Made by a program: the position numbers and the translations under genes. DNA of 64,000 nucleotides from Typhlomys cinereus (lineage: Eukaryota > Chordata > Mammalia > Rodentia > Platacanthomyidae). The notes beneath the pieces were generated by a model that searched no databases, was not told where the DNA came from, and was given only the letters and a program-made list of their open reading frames with translations. The stretch is taken from assembly GCA_023101885.1 (NCBI GenBank), contig JALPQD010000827.1, positions 248,001-312,000 on the forward strand, in the 5' to 3' direction. How positions within the stretch are numbered: position 1 is the first letter of the stretch; every line of letters starts with the position of its first letter. Positions 35,701 through 48,200 of the stretch are shown piece after piece.

Positions 35701-36588
35701 TCTTAGAACAGCTTTCATTGTGTCCCAGAGATTTTGGTATGTTGTATTTTCGTTATCATTCACTTTCAGGAAATCTTGAATTTCCTTTTTAATTTCTTCC
35801 TGAATCCAGTTCTCATTCAGCATCATAGTGTTAAGTTTCCAGGAGTTAGTGTATTTTCTCTTGTTTGATGTGTTGTGGATGTCCAGCTTTAGGCCGTGGT
35901 GGTCTGATAGGGCACAGGTTAGAATTTCAACTTTCTTGTATATGTGTAGATTCATTTTGTGGCCCAATATGTGATCTATTTTGGAGAAAGTTCCGTGTGC
36001 TGCTGAGAAAAATGTGTATTCTTTGGTGCGTGGGTGAAAAGTTCGATAGAGATCTGTGAGGTCCATTTCTTTCAGGGTTTGATTAAGTTCCAAAGTGTCT
36101 CTGTTAAGCTTTTGACCTGTTGATCTATCCCATGTAGAGAGGGCGGTGTTGAAGTCCCCAAGAATTATCGTTTGGGGGTTGATTTCTTGCTTTAGACGCT
36201 GTAGGGTTTTTCTTAATGAATGTGGAGGGGCCCGTATTGGGTGCATATATGTTCAGTATTGTGAAATCTTCCTGGTGAATTGTACCTGTGACTAAAATGT
36301 AGTATCCATCCGTGTCTCTTATAAGTTTCTTTGGTTTGAAGTCACTTTGTCTGATAGCATAATGGCTACCCCTGCCTGTTTTCTGCTTCCATTTGCTTGT
36401 AGAATTGTTGACCAGCCTTTTATTTTTAGAGCGTGCCTATCTTTTGTGGTGAGATGGATTTCCTGCAGGCAACAGATTGATGGATTTTGATTTTTAATCC
36501 AAGTTTGTAATCTGTGTCTCTTGATCGGTGAATTAAGTCCATTAACATTTAGTGTTATAATGGAGAAACTATTGTGAATTCCAGACAT
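32773..36588 (-). pseudogene. L1 ORF2 (endonuclease plus reverse transcriptase), frameshifted
   Basis: Start ATG at 36,588 ('[17 protein letters not shown]') and stop at 32,773-32,775 after 'MYSLTGGS'. The span of 3,816 bases (~1,272 codons) equals the normal ORF2 length. Visible blocks: endonuclease '[13 protein letters not shown]', '[13 protein letters not shown]', '[11 protein letters not shown]'; RT '[16 protein letters not shown]' and '[11 protein letters not shown]' (catalytic DD kept, M to R beside it); C-terminal Cys motif CX3CX7HX4C ('CWRGCGEKGTLLHYWWEC'). The frame shifts near 36,320, 35,560-35,330, 34,190, 33,660-33,600 and 33,220, so no full protein can be made. Confidence 0.93.
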
Positions 36589-36605
36589 TTATTATGTTCG
36601 TAGCT

Positions 36606-37680
36606 TTATAAGTATATTGCTTCGCTTTTAATGGTGTTATATTGCCTTCTTTCTCGCTGGATATGCCTGTTTTTTTCTTCACGCTTGAGTATCATTTCTA
36701 GCAGTTTTTGAAGGCCTGGTTTGGTGGCCATTTATCCCTTAAAGTTGTCTTTGTGCTGGAAAATTTTTCTTTCTCTCTCGATCATGACTGATAGTTTTGC
36801 AGGGTAAATCAGCCTGGGTTGACATTTTTGCTCATTCAATACTTGAAGTATGTCTCTCCAAGCTCTTCTCTTGCTTTACTGTTTCGACTGAGAAGTCATT
36901 GTTTTTTAATAGGTTTGCCTTTAAAAGTGACTTGTTTTTCTCCCTTGAAGCTCTCAGCACCAGTTCTTATCTTGAATGTGGAGTGTTTTACTATTATTTG
37001 CCGCGGGTGCTTCTTTTTGGTCGTATCTGTTTGTGGTGCGGATGTCCTCTTGTATTGATGGGCCTCTCTTTTTTTAGATGAGGAAAGTTTTCCTTGATGA
37101 TCGTTTGAAAAAATTCCTCAGGGGTGGTATGTTGAGATTCTTGCTCCGGTATTCCTGAATACGCATGTTAGGCTTCTCGGGTGTCCCCTATCTCTTGGAT
37201 ATTTCTCTCAAGATCTTTTTGGCTTTAACAACCTCTTCCATTGAGCTGGTATACTCCCACTTTATCTTCAAGTCTGAAATTCTGTTTTCTGCTTCATTAG
37301 TTCTGGTGATAGACTCTCTGTGGCGTTCTGGTTGAAGATAACTTGTCTTTTAGCTCAGTTTTAAACTCTGCTTGAGTTTGTTTTAACTGCTCTATGCCAC
37401 TTTTTGTTTCTTGCACTGTTTTCTCAAATCCTCCAGATGTCTGTTGTGTTCCTCTTCAAAGCGATTGATTCGATTATGTAATTCCTCCCGATTTCCTCTT
37501 TCATAGTATTGAACATGGTAATGATCATATTTTGAAAGTCGTTATCCTGGGTCAGGCTTTCTTGGCCTTTTTCCGCGGGTTTGTTCTTGTTGGAGTCTAA
37601 CATTATGGGATTAATTTCTTCAGTGGGAAATTGTTTACTTGAGTGTTGCCTCTCATGGATTTGCACTTTGACTTTGGCAT
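36606..37680 (-). pseudogene. L1 ORF1 (RNA-binding protein), multiply broken
   Basis: ORF1p is the trimeric nucleic-acid chaperone of the L1 particle. The start is taken at 37,680 ('MPKSKCKSMRGNTQVNNFP'), which reads only ~25 codons before a shift. The next frame continues 'IMLDSNKNKPAEKGQESLTQ'. The coiled-coil region (37,420-37,200) is badly damaged. The RRM/C-terminal part is seen as 'PEEFFQTIIKENFPHLKKER' and 'RPKRSTRGK', then 'MATKPGLQKLLEMILKREEK'. A stop at 36,606-36,608 leaves 17 bases before ORF2. The total length (~358 codons) fits the family. Confidence 0.8.
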
Positions 37681-38068
37681 TGTCTTTTAACTCTTAAATC
37701 TCTCAATTTCACTAAACTGAATTATTTGGCCTGGGGTACTGGTGGGCGGGGCCCGAACGGGGACTTACCTAGGGCCGGGGGTGAGGCCCGGGTGGACCGC
37801 GCGTGTCCCGACTGGCGGAGCAGGGTGGGGTGAAAAGGGAGGATGGGCAGGTCGGTGTGGAGCTATTTAACCCGAGGGCAGCTGGGGCGGGGCCCGGGCG
37901 CAGGGGGAGGTCCTCCTCGTCCCTGGGCCCCCGCATGGCTCTGGCTGGATGGTGGGAGTCGGAGCCGGGTCCCTGTGGGCTGACCTGGGGTCCTAGAGCA
38001 CGCGGTGAGGCCCGGCTGGATCTCGCATGCGCATCCCGACCGGCGGAGCGGGGTGGGGTGAAAAAAAA
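37681..38068 (-). promoter_or_regulatory. L1 5' UTR promoter of tandem monomers
   Basis: A CpG- and GC-rich island in otherwise AT-rich DNA. 'gtgaggcccg' followed ~30 bases later by 'ggcggagc' and 'gggtggggtgaaaa' occurs at 37,781 and again at 38,005, a spacing of 224 bases. There is therefore one full and one partial monomer, similar in layout (not sequence) to mouse L1 monomer promoters. Transcription would run leftward into ORF1. The second monomer is truncated at an A9 tract directly beside the target duplication. Confidence 0.75.
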
Positions 38069-38087
38069 AGCTTTTCTTTTTTTTTTT
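38069..38087. repeat. Target-site duplication, right copy
   Basis: 'agcttttc' plus eleven Ts, matching 26,839-26,857. Eight bases are informative; the rest is T run. Confidence 0.6.
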
Positions 38088-38288
38088 CATTTTTTCACAA
38101 TTCCCCTATTCTCTTTGTCCTAGATATTGATAAATACAACAGTTTCTTTTGTGGCTTCTTTTTCTTCTTATGAAAGACCACTAATACATGAATGATTTTT
38201 TGTTGTTGATTTTACTTTTAATATCGTGGAGCATGCACTTTAAAATTCAAATTTTTTTATCACCACAAAATTGATGGTCTCTGCTCTC

Positions 38289-38291
<3 letters not shown>

Positions 38292-38359
<68 letters not shown>
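38292..38359. repeat. (TC)34 microsatellite
   Basis: A pure TC run of 68 bases. The Arg-Glu repeat frame on the minus strand comes from it. Confidence 0.97.
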
Positions 38360-38365
<6 letters not shown>

Positions 38366-38812
38366 TTCCTACTCTCTCTAATGAATATAATGACATTATC
38401 ATGAAAGCTTCACAAAACCATATCTTTATCTCCTTCAAATCTCTTGGAAAACAATTCTAGGCATGCCTTTCTTCATTCACTAATGCAAGACCAGAAATAC
38501 TGTGCAACCGAGTCTGCAATCTCTGCCCTGTCCTCAACAGTCCAAGGGAATCAAAGGGTGAAAAGAAAAAGCAATTTGATAGAAATGGTCTAATTAAGGC
38601 AAACTACCATCCACATAAAATGCATTTCAGGCAATTCTTATTGCCTTAATTTACTCTGACAACCTTCCCAGTTGCTAAATTGCTATGAAAATGTAAATAA
38701 AGAAGCTAGGCCCCACATCATTTCAGCTTCACAGGCTAACTCACCAAAGGGAACTATAGACTGTTCAAGAGGAAACATGACATAGCCTTCCATCCTAACA
38801 TGAAAAATACAC
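38360..38812. other. Unique sequence, nothing recognised
   Basis: No element or gene feature identified between the TC run and the plus-strand L1 remnant. Confidence 0.5.
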
Positions 38813-38814
38813 AA

Positions 38815-40125
38815 TCTTTTCAGCAGCCCATGGACCTCTCTCCAAATAGATCACATATTGGGTAACAAAGCAATCCTCCACATAAATAGGAATTTGAAAT
38901 TGTATCCTATACTTTATCAGATACCACAGAATAAGCTAACCATCCATAAAAACCAAATAACAGAAATACATAAATTCTTGGAAATTAAATATCATCATAC
39001 CGAATGAGGAATAGATTCAGGTAGAAGTTAAAATGGAAATTCAAAAATTCCTAGAAGAGAATGATAATGAAAACACAACATATCAAAATCTCTGAGACAC
39101 AATGAAGGCTGTCTTAAGAGGAAAGTTTATAGCACTTAATGTCTAATCAAAAAAATGGAACCATAACAAGTAAATAAGATAAAGCTTTAGAGAGACAAGA
39201 ACAATTGAAGCCCAAAAGAGTAGACCAGCAGAAAGTGGTAAAATCAGGGGAGAAATATCTGAAATTGAGATAAGGAAAACCATACAAATTAACCAAATGA
39301 AAACCTGGTTCTTTGAAAAAAAAATCAACAAAATTGATAAACCTTTAGCCAAAATACCAAAACCAAAAGAGAGACAATCCAAATTAATAAAATTAGAGGT
39401 GAAATGTAGCTATTACAACAAATACCAAGGAAATCCAGATATTATAAAGTCATATTTCAAAGCTTACACTCCACAAAGTTTAATAATCAGAAAGAAATGG
39501 ATGAATTTCTAAGTATGTACTACTTACCAAAAGTGAATCAGGATTAATTGAATTATCTAAATTGTCTTGTAACTAGTGACAAAGTTAAAGAAGTAATTAA
39601 TTACAAAGTTTCCCACCAAGAAAAAAAGCCCAGGACTAGATGGATTCAGCACAGAATTCTACCAGACATTTAAAGAACAACTAATACCACTACTCCTTAA
39701 ACTATTCCATAAAATTTCAAAGGAAGAAACACTTCCAAACTTCTATGAAACATTACACTAACCCCAAAACCAAATAAAGATGCCATAAAAAAAAACTATA
39801 GACCAATCTTATTGAAATACATAGATGTAAATATCCTCAACAAAATTTTAGCAAACCAGATTCAGAAATATATCAAGAAGATTATTAACATGGGCTGGAA
39901 AGATGGCTCAGGGGCTAAGACTCTGCCTGGAAAGCAGTAGGTCCTGAGTTTGGATTTCAGGTCCCATGTAAAAACACCAGGCAGAAATGGGAGCAGTCTG
40001 CACTTCTAAACTGGAAGGCAGAGCTTGGGAAATTACAGAGCAAAGCAAAAAGCAGATAGAAGCAATCCAGGATGATTCTGGAAGTCATCTTTTGTCTTCC
40101 ACAGGGACACACAGAGCCCTCTGAT

Positions 40126-40179
<54 letters not shown>

Positions 40180-41834
40180 ACTGGCACACATGCACATCCA
40201 CACATACACAGGCACATGCACACATGAGCGCAAATCTAATTAATTAATTAAAAAAGATTATTCACCATGATCAAGTAGAATTTATTCTGGGCACACAAAG
40301 TTGGTTCAGCATACACAATCAGTAAATATAATTCATTATATAAACAAATCCAAGGATCAAAACCACATCATACTCTCAATAGATGCAGAAAAAACTTTAG
40401 ACAAGATCCAACATCCCTTTATGAATGGAAGAAACTTATATCAACATAACGAAGGTCATATACAACAAACCTGTAGTATGCAACATAGTAAATGGTGAAA
40501 AAATTTGGAGCATTCCAACTTCGATGAGGAACTAGGTAAGCCTAGCCATTCTCACCACTTCTAGTAAATATTGTACTTGAAGTCTTAGCTAGAACCATAA
40601 GACAAGAGAGGAAGATAAAGGGGACACTCATAGGAAAAGAAGTGAAGTTATCTTTATTTGCAGATGACATACCTGAAAAACCCCAAAACCACTACCAGGA
40701 AACTCCTGGAACTAATACATAAATTCAGCAGAGTGACAGGGTTACAAAATCAATGTTCAAAATCAGTAGCTTTCTTATACACCAAGGATGAAAAAAGTGA
40801 GGAATGCCTAAGAGAAACAATTCAATTTACCATCGCCCCTAAAAATAATGAAATACCTTGGTATAAATCTAACCAAGGATGTGAAAGACCTATGTAATGA
40901 AAACTTTAAAACTCTAAAGAAAGAAATTTCAGAAGGTGGAAAGACCTCCCATTCTCCTTGATTGGCTGAATTAGCATTGTTAAAATGACCATTCTACCAA
41001 AAGCAATATAAGGATTCAATGCAATGCCAAGCAAAATTCCAAGGTAATTCTTTACAGAAATTGATTGACAAAACAATCTCAAAATTCATATAGAAGCACA
41101 AAAGAGCCAAGATAGCAAAAACAATTTTGAGTAATAAAAACTCTGCTGGTTGTATCGCCATACCTGACCTTAATCTATACTACAAATCCATAGTAATAAA
41201 GACAGCATGATACTGGCTCCAAAATAGACACCAAGATCAATAGATATGGGTTGAAGACCCAGGCATAAGTTCATGCAACTATAGTCATCTAATTTTTAAC
41301 ATAGATGCTCAGAAAACCCAATGGAAAAATAACAGCATCTTCAGCAAATGGTGCTGGTAAAACTAGATATCTACATATAGAAATTTGAAATTGGACCCTT
41401 ATTTATCACCATGCACAAAAATCAACTCGAAATGGATCAGGACCTTTATATTAAACCAGATACTATTAAAAACACTTGAAGAAAGAGTAGGGAATTCCCT
41501 CAAACTGATTAGCTTATGCAAACTTTTTCTAAATAGAACTCCAAATGTATAGGAAATAGAACCAACACTCAAAAAATGGGAATCTCATGAAATTAAAGAG
41601 CTTCTGTTTAGCTAATGACATTGCTAACCAAGTAAAAAAGACAATCCACAGTATAGGAGAAAATTTTTTTGTACCACAGCTGATAAAGGGCTAATATCTA
41701 GAGTGCCCAAAGAACTTAAAAAATTAAACATCAAGGAGGAAATGGCCCAATTAGAAAATGGTCCTTGGAACTCAAAAAAAAAAAAAAAAACTTTCCCCAA
41801 GATGAAACTGAAAAGTTCAACAAATACCTTTAAA
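38815..41834 (+). pseudogene. Old LINE-1 ORF2 remnant
   Basis: Plus-strand L1 ORF2, 5'-truncated within the endonuclease ('caaatagatcacatattggg', cf. FSKIDHILG). It runs through the RT to the post-RT region and ends at the ORF2 equivalent of 'NFTRDE...NKYL' (41,800-41,834). The frame is broken at many points and the RT catalytic block is damaged: 'ttatttgcagatgacat' passes directly to 'acctgaaaaaccccaaaacc'. More diverged than the other L1s here, so older. It is interrupted by a SINE at 39,890 and bordered at its 3' end by a truncated SINE. Confidence 0.9.
39890..40253 (+). mobile_element. B2-like SINE nested in the L1 remnant
   Basis: Full copy with 'gctggaaagatggctcaggg' head, 'gtcctgagtttggatttcag' B box region, 'ggaaggcagagcttgggaaa' body, a pure (CA)n run at 40,129-40,172 and a 'taattaattaattaaaaaa' tail. 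A target duplication with the core 'aagattatt' is at 39,878-39,886 and 40,254-40,262. Removing the insert restores the L1 reading order. It must be younger than the L1. Confidence 0.93.
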
Positions 41835-41835
41835 A

Positions 41836-41920
41836 ATGGGCTGGAGAGATGACTCAGGGGTTAAGACTGTCTCGCAAGCAGAAGGTCCTGAGTTCCCATT
41901 CCAGGTCCCAGGTTAAAATC
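41836..41920 (+). mobile_element. B2-like SINE, 5' fragment
   Basis: 'gggctggagagatgactcag', 'gcagaaggtcctgagttccc' and 'attccaggtcccaggtt' match the first ~85 bases of the family. It then breaks into unrelated A-rich sequence. Confidence 0.78.
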
Positions 41921-42258
41921 ATAAACAAAAATAATGACATACTCAAAGGGAAATCTTTACAATATTCATTATAACTATAAAGGATCATAACTAGGAGGGT
42001 AGGGAAAAGAAGACCCCAAGAGAGTGGAGACAAAGGAACACTGTTAATAAGGATGTGTTTAAAAAAAATAACCAATCTGCAAGTTAAAGGATCTGATCCC
42101 TTCCAAGGTGATTAAACTAGTTCGCAATACTGGGTAAGTGTCCCCCATTATGGGGGGAGGGCTTTTGGGAATTAGAGGAGGGAGAGACAAGGTTTCCAGG
42201 AAGCTAATTCTACTCTCTACTGTGTTAATTTCTGTTCTCCCCTCTCCTTTAAGTGCAC
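41921..42258. other. Unique flank next to the satellite
   Basis: Non-satellite DNA without a recognised repeat. It is the last unique sequence before the array and contains the G-rich 'attatggggggagggctttt' near 42,150. Confidence 0.5.
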
Positions 42259-45200
42259 AAAGAAGTGCACATGCTACATATGACTGTGAGTCCTCTTCAC
42301 TTGGTTCACTATTTTGGAAGGGAATGATGTGCATGAACATGTTTCATGGAAACGTCGTAAAACAACTGTGATTTCCTCCTGAACACAAAGAGTTACAATA
42401 TAGAAACTTCTGTACGATATTTATCCTAAAGAAGTGCACTTGCAACATTTAATTCAGAGTCCTCCTCACTTGGTTCACTATTTTGTAAAATCATGGCCTG
42501 TGTGAACATGTGCCATTCAAATATCAGAAAACTAGTATGATTTTTGCCTGAACACAAATGTTACAGTATAGAAACTTCTCTAGGATACTTATCCCTAGGA
42601 AGTGAAATTCCCACATTTGACTCTGAATCCTCCACACTTGGTTCACTATTTTGGAAATCATGGCCTTCTTGAACGAGTTCCATGGAAATGTGACACATCA
42701 ACTGTTATTTTCTCCTGAACACAAACAGTTACAGTATAGAAACTTCCATAGTTGCTTACCAAAAAGAAGTGCACTTGCAACATTTGACTCTGAGTTCTCC
42801 TCACTTGGTTCACTATTGTGGAAAATCATAGCCTGCGTGAACATGTTCCATGGAAACATTGCAAAACACATGTGATACTCTCCTGAACACAAAGAATTAC
42901 AGTATAGAATCTTTTGTGTGATACTTACCGCTAAGAAGAGAACTTGCAATATTTGACTCTGAGTCCTTCTCTCTTGGTTCACTATTTTGGAAAATCATGG
43001 CCTTCGTGAACGTGTTCCATGGAAATGTCACACAAGTATGACTTTCTTCTGATCAAAAAGAGTTACAGTATAATAACTTCTGTAGGATGCGTATCCCAAA
43101 GAAGTGCACTTGTAACATTTGACTCTGACTCATCCTCACTTGGTTAACTATTTTGGAAACATCATGGCCTGCTTCAACATGTTCCATGGAAATATGGCAC
43201 AACAACTGTTATTTTCTCCTGAACACAAAGAGTTACAGTATAGTAACTTCTGAAGGATACTTACCAGTAAGAAGTGCACGGTCATTATTTGACTCTGAAC
43301 CCTCCTCACTTGGTTCGCTAGTTTGGAAAATCAAGGCCTGCGTGAACATGTTATATGCAAATGTCGCAAAACAAGTATGATCTTCTCCTGAACACAAAGT
43401 GTAACACTATAGAATCTTCAACATTTGACTCTCAGTCCTCCTCACTTGTTTCACTATTTTGGAAATTCAAGGCCTTGGTGAACATATTCCATGAAAACAT
43501 AACAAAACCAGTATGAATTTCTCCTGAACATAAAAAGTTACAACGTATGAACATCTACAGGATTCTTATCACTGAGAAGAGAAAGTGAAACATGTGAATT
43601 TGACGCTTCCTCACTTGGTCACTGTTTTCAAGCTCATTACAAGCCTGAACATAGTTGGTAGAATCAGCACAAAAATGTTGTTTTCTGCAGAATACAAAGT
43701 TTTACAGTCTAGAAACCTGTGTAAGATTCTTATCCCAAAGAAATGCACATGCCACATATGACTTCCCAAAGAAGTGCACATGCTACATATGACTGTGAGT
43801 CCTCTTCACTTGGTTCACTATTTTGGAAGGGAAAGATATGCATGAACATGGTTCATGGAAACGTCGTAAAACAAGTGTGATCTCCTCCTGAACACAAAGA
43901 GTTATAAGATAGGAACTTCTGTACGATATGTATCCTAAAGAAGTGCACTTGCAACATTTAACTCAGAGTCCTCCTCACTTGGTTCACTATTTTGTAAAAT
44001 CATGAACATGTTATATGCAAATGTCGCAAAAGGTGTATGATCTTCTCCTGAACACAAAGTGTAACACTATAGAATCTTCTGTAGGATATTTATCCCTAAG
44101 AAGTAATATTCCAACATTTGACTCTGAACCCTCCTCACTTGGTTCACAATTTTGGAAAATCATGGCCTGCGTGAACATGTTCCATGGAAACATTGCAAAA
44201 CAAAATACTCTCCTGAACACAAAGAATTACAGTATAGAAACTTTTGTGGGATACTTACCGCAAAGAAGAGATCTTGCAACATTTGACTCTGAGTCCTTCT
44301 CTCTTGGTTCACTATTTTGGAATATCATGGCTTGAGAGTAAATGTTCCATTGACTGTCATACAACAAGTGTGACTTTCTCCTGAACACAACGAGTTACAG
44401 TATAGAAACTTCTGTAGAATACGTATGTCAAGGGAGTGCACTTGCAACATTTGACTCTGACTCATCCTCACTTGGTTAACTATTTTGGAAACATCATGGC
44501 CTTCTTCAACATGTTCCATGGAAATGTGGCACAACAACTGTTATTTTATACTGAACACAGAGTTACAGTATAGGAACTTCCATAGGATACTTACCGGTAA
44601 GAGGTGCACGTGCATTATTTGACTCTGAACCCTCCTCACTTGGTTCACAATTTTGGAAAATCATGGCCTGCGTGAACATGTTCCATGGAAACATTGCAAA
44701 AAAACGTGTGATACTCTCCTGAACACAAAGAATTACAATATAGAAACTTTTGTGGGACACTTACCGCTGAGAAGAGAACTTGCAATATTTGACTCTGAGT
44801 CCTTCTCTCTTGGTTCACTATTTTGGAAAATCATTGCCTGCGTGAACATGTTATATGCAAATGTCATGAAACAAGTATGATCTTCTCCTGAACACAAAGT
44901 GTAACACTATCGAATCTTCTGTAGGATACTTATCCCTAAGAAGTGCACTTCCAACATTTGACTCCCAATCCTCCTCACTTGGTTCACTATTTTGGAAGAT
45001 CAAGGCCCGCGTGAACATATTCCATGAAAACGTCACAAAACCAGTGTGAATTTCTTCTGAACATAAAAAGTTACAACGTATGAACATCTACAGGATTCTT
45101 ATCACTGAGAACAGAAAGTGAAACATGTGAATTTGATGCTTCCTCAATTGGTCACTATTTTCAACCTCATTACAAGCCTGAACATAGTTGGTAGAATCAG

Positions 45201-48200
45201 CATAAAACAAATGTTGTTTTCTCCAGAATACAAAGTTTTACAATCTATAAACCTGTGCAGGATACTTATCCCCAAGAAGTGCATATGCTACATATGAATT
45301 CCCAAAGAAGTGCACATGCTACATATGACTGTGAGTCCTCTTCACTTGGTTCACTATTTTGGAAGGCAACGACATGCATGAACATGTTTCATGGAAACGT
45401 CGTAAAACAAGTGTGATTTCCTCCTGAACACAGAGTTTCAATATAGAATCTTCTGTACGACACTTATCCTAAAGAAGTGCACTTGCAACGTTTAACTCAG
45501 AGTCCTCCTCACTTGGTTCACTATTTTGTAAAATCATGACCTGTGCCATTCAAATATCAGAAAACTAGTATGATTTTCGCCTGAACAAAAATGTTACAGT
45601 ATAGAAACTTCTCTAGGATACTTATCCCTAGGAAGTGAAATTCCAATATTTGACTCTGAATCCTCCTCACTTGGTTCACTATTTTGGAAAATCATGGCCT
45701 TCGTGAACATGTTCCATGGAAATGTGACTCATCAACTGTTATTTTCTCCTGAACACAAACAGTTAGAGTATAGAAACTTCCGTAGGATACTTACCACTAA
45801 GAAGTGCACTTGCAACATTTGACTCTGAGTTCTCCTCACTAGGTTCACTATTTTGGAAAATCATAGCCTGCGTGAACATGTTCCATGGAAACATTGCAAA
45901 ACACGTGTGAAACTCTCCTGAACACAAATAATTACAGTATAGAAACTTTTGTGGGATACTTACGCTAAGAAGAGAACTTGCAACATTTGACTCTGAATCC
46001 TTCTCTCTTGGTTCACTATTTTGGAATATCATGGCTTGCGTGTAAATGTTCCATTGACTGTCGCACAACAAGTGTGACTTTCTCCTGAACACAAAGAGTT
46101 ACAGTATAGAAACTTCTGTAGGATACGTATCCCAAAGAAGTGCACTTGCAACATTTGTTTCTGAGTCCTTCTCTCTTGGTAGAATATTTTGGAAAATCAT
46201 GGCCTTCATGAACGTTTTCTATGGAAATGTCACACAACAAGTGTGACTTTCTCCTGATCACAAAGAGTTACAGTATAGAAACTTCTGTAGGACACGTATC
46301 CCAAAGAAGTGCACTTGTAACATTTGACTCTGACTCATCCTCACTTGGTTAACTATTTTGGAAACATCATGGCCTGCTCCAACATGTTCCATGGAAATGT
46401 GGCACAACAACTGTTATTTTCTCCTGAACACAGTTACAGTATAGGAACTTCCGTTAGATACTTAACGATAAGAAGTGCATTTCAACATTTGACTCTCAGT
46501 CCTCCTCACTTGGTTCACTATTTTGGAAAATCAAGGCCTGTGTGAACATATTCCATGAAAACGTCACAAAACCAGTATGAATTTCTCCTGAACATAAAAA
46601 GTTACAACGTCTGAACATCTACAGGATTCTTATCACTGAGAAGAGAAAGTGAAACATGGGATTTTGACCCTTCCTCACTTGGTCACTATTTTAAAGCTCA
46701 TTACAAGCCTGAACATAGTTGGTAGAATCAGCAACAAACAAATGTTGTTTTCTCCAGAATACAAAGTTTTACAGTCTAGAAACCTGTGTAGGATACTTAC
46801 CCCAAAGAAGTGCACATGCTATATATGACTGTGAGTCCTCTTCACTTGGTTCACTTTTGGCGGGGAACGACATGCATGAACATGTTTCTTGGAAATGTCG
46901 TAAAACAAGTGTGATTTCCTCCTGAACACAAAGAGTTACAATATAGAAACTTCTGTGCGATACTTATCCTAAAGAAGTGCACTTGCAACATTTAACTTAG
47001 AGTCCTCCTCACTTGGTTCACTATTTTGTAAAATCATGGCCTTTGTGAACATGTGACATTCAAATGTCACAAAACAAGTATGATTTTCGCCTGAACACAA
47101 ATGTTATAGTATAGAACCTTCTCTAGGATACTTATCCCTAAGAAGTGAAATTCCAACATTTGACTCTGAATCCTCCGCAATTGGTTCACTATTTTGAAAA
47201 TCATGGACTGCGTGAACATGTTATATGCAAATGTCGCGAAACAAGTATGATCTTCTCCTGAACACATAGTGTAACACTATAGAATCTTCTGTTGGATACT
47301 TATCCCTAAGAAGTGCACTTCCAACATTTGACTCTCAGTCCTCCTCACTTGGTTCACTATTTTGGAAAATCAAGGCCTGCGTGAACACATTCCATGAAAA
47401 TGTCAAAAAAACAGTGTGAATTTCTCCTGAACATAAAAAGTTACAACGTATGAACATCTACAGGATTCTTATCACTGAGAAGAGAAAGTGAAACATGTGA
47501 ATTTGATGCTTCCTCACTTGGTCACTATTTTCAAGCTCATTACAGGCCCGAAAAAGTTGGTAGAATCAGCACCAAACAAATGTTGTTTTCTCCAGAATAC
47601 AAAGTTTTACAGTCTAGAAAACTGTGTAGGATACTTATCCCAAAGAAGTGCACATGCTATATATGTCTTCCCAAAGAAGTGCACATGCTACATATGACTG
47701 TGAGTCCTCTTCACTTGGTTCACTATTTTGGAAGGGAACGACATGCATGAACATGTTTCATGGAAACGTCGTAAAACAAGTGTGATTTCCTCCTGAACAC
47801 AAAGAGTTACAATATAGAAACTTCTGTGCGATACTTATCCTAAAGAAGTGCACTTGCAACATTTAACTCAGAGTCCTCCTCACTTGGTTCACTATTTTGT
47901 AAAATCATGGCCTGTGTGAACATGTGCCATTCAAATTTCACAAAACAAGTATGATTTTCGCCTGAACACAAATGTTACAGTACAGAACCTTCTCTAGGAT
48001 ATTCCTAGGATATTCTCTAGGATTATCCCTAAGAAGTGAAATTCCAACATTTGACTCTGAATCCTCCGCAATTGGTTCACTATTTTGAAAATCATGGACT
48101 GCGTGAACATGTTATATGCAAATGTCGCGAAACAAGTATGATCTTCTGCTGAACACATAGCGTAACACTATAGAATCTTCTGTTGGATACTTATCCCTAC

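Larger units (their letters stand above)
31588..38068 (-). mobile_element. Near full-length LINE-1
   Basis: About 6.5 kb. Read on the minus strand: GC-rich 5' UTR of about 1.7 monomers (38,068-37,681), ORF1 (37,680-36,606), a 17-bp gap, ORF2 (36,588-32,773), 3' UTR with polypurine tract (32,772-31,840), its own polyadenylation signal (31,807-31,802), ~190 bases of non-L1 sequence, a second signal (31,625-31,620), then a 15-base A tract. A 19-bp flanking repeat is at 38,069-38,087 and 26,839-26,857. The second L1 now separates the tail from the left repeat. Both ORFs carry frameshifts. Confidence 0.88.

Noticed and set aside
26839..38087. A single 11.2-kb retrotransposition of two tandem L1s
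   Set aside because: The outer repeat would allow it. However, the 'ttc' plus T run between the L1s matches part of the outer repeat and fits a second insertion into the tail better.
37803..38123. 106-codon GC-rich plus-strand ORF
   Set aside because: It lies antisense in the L1 5' UTR monomers; high GC alone keeps the frame open.
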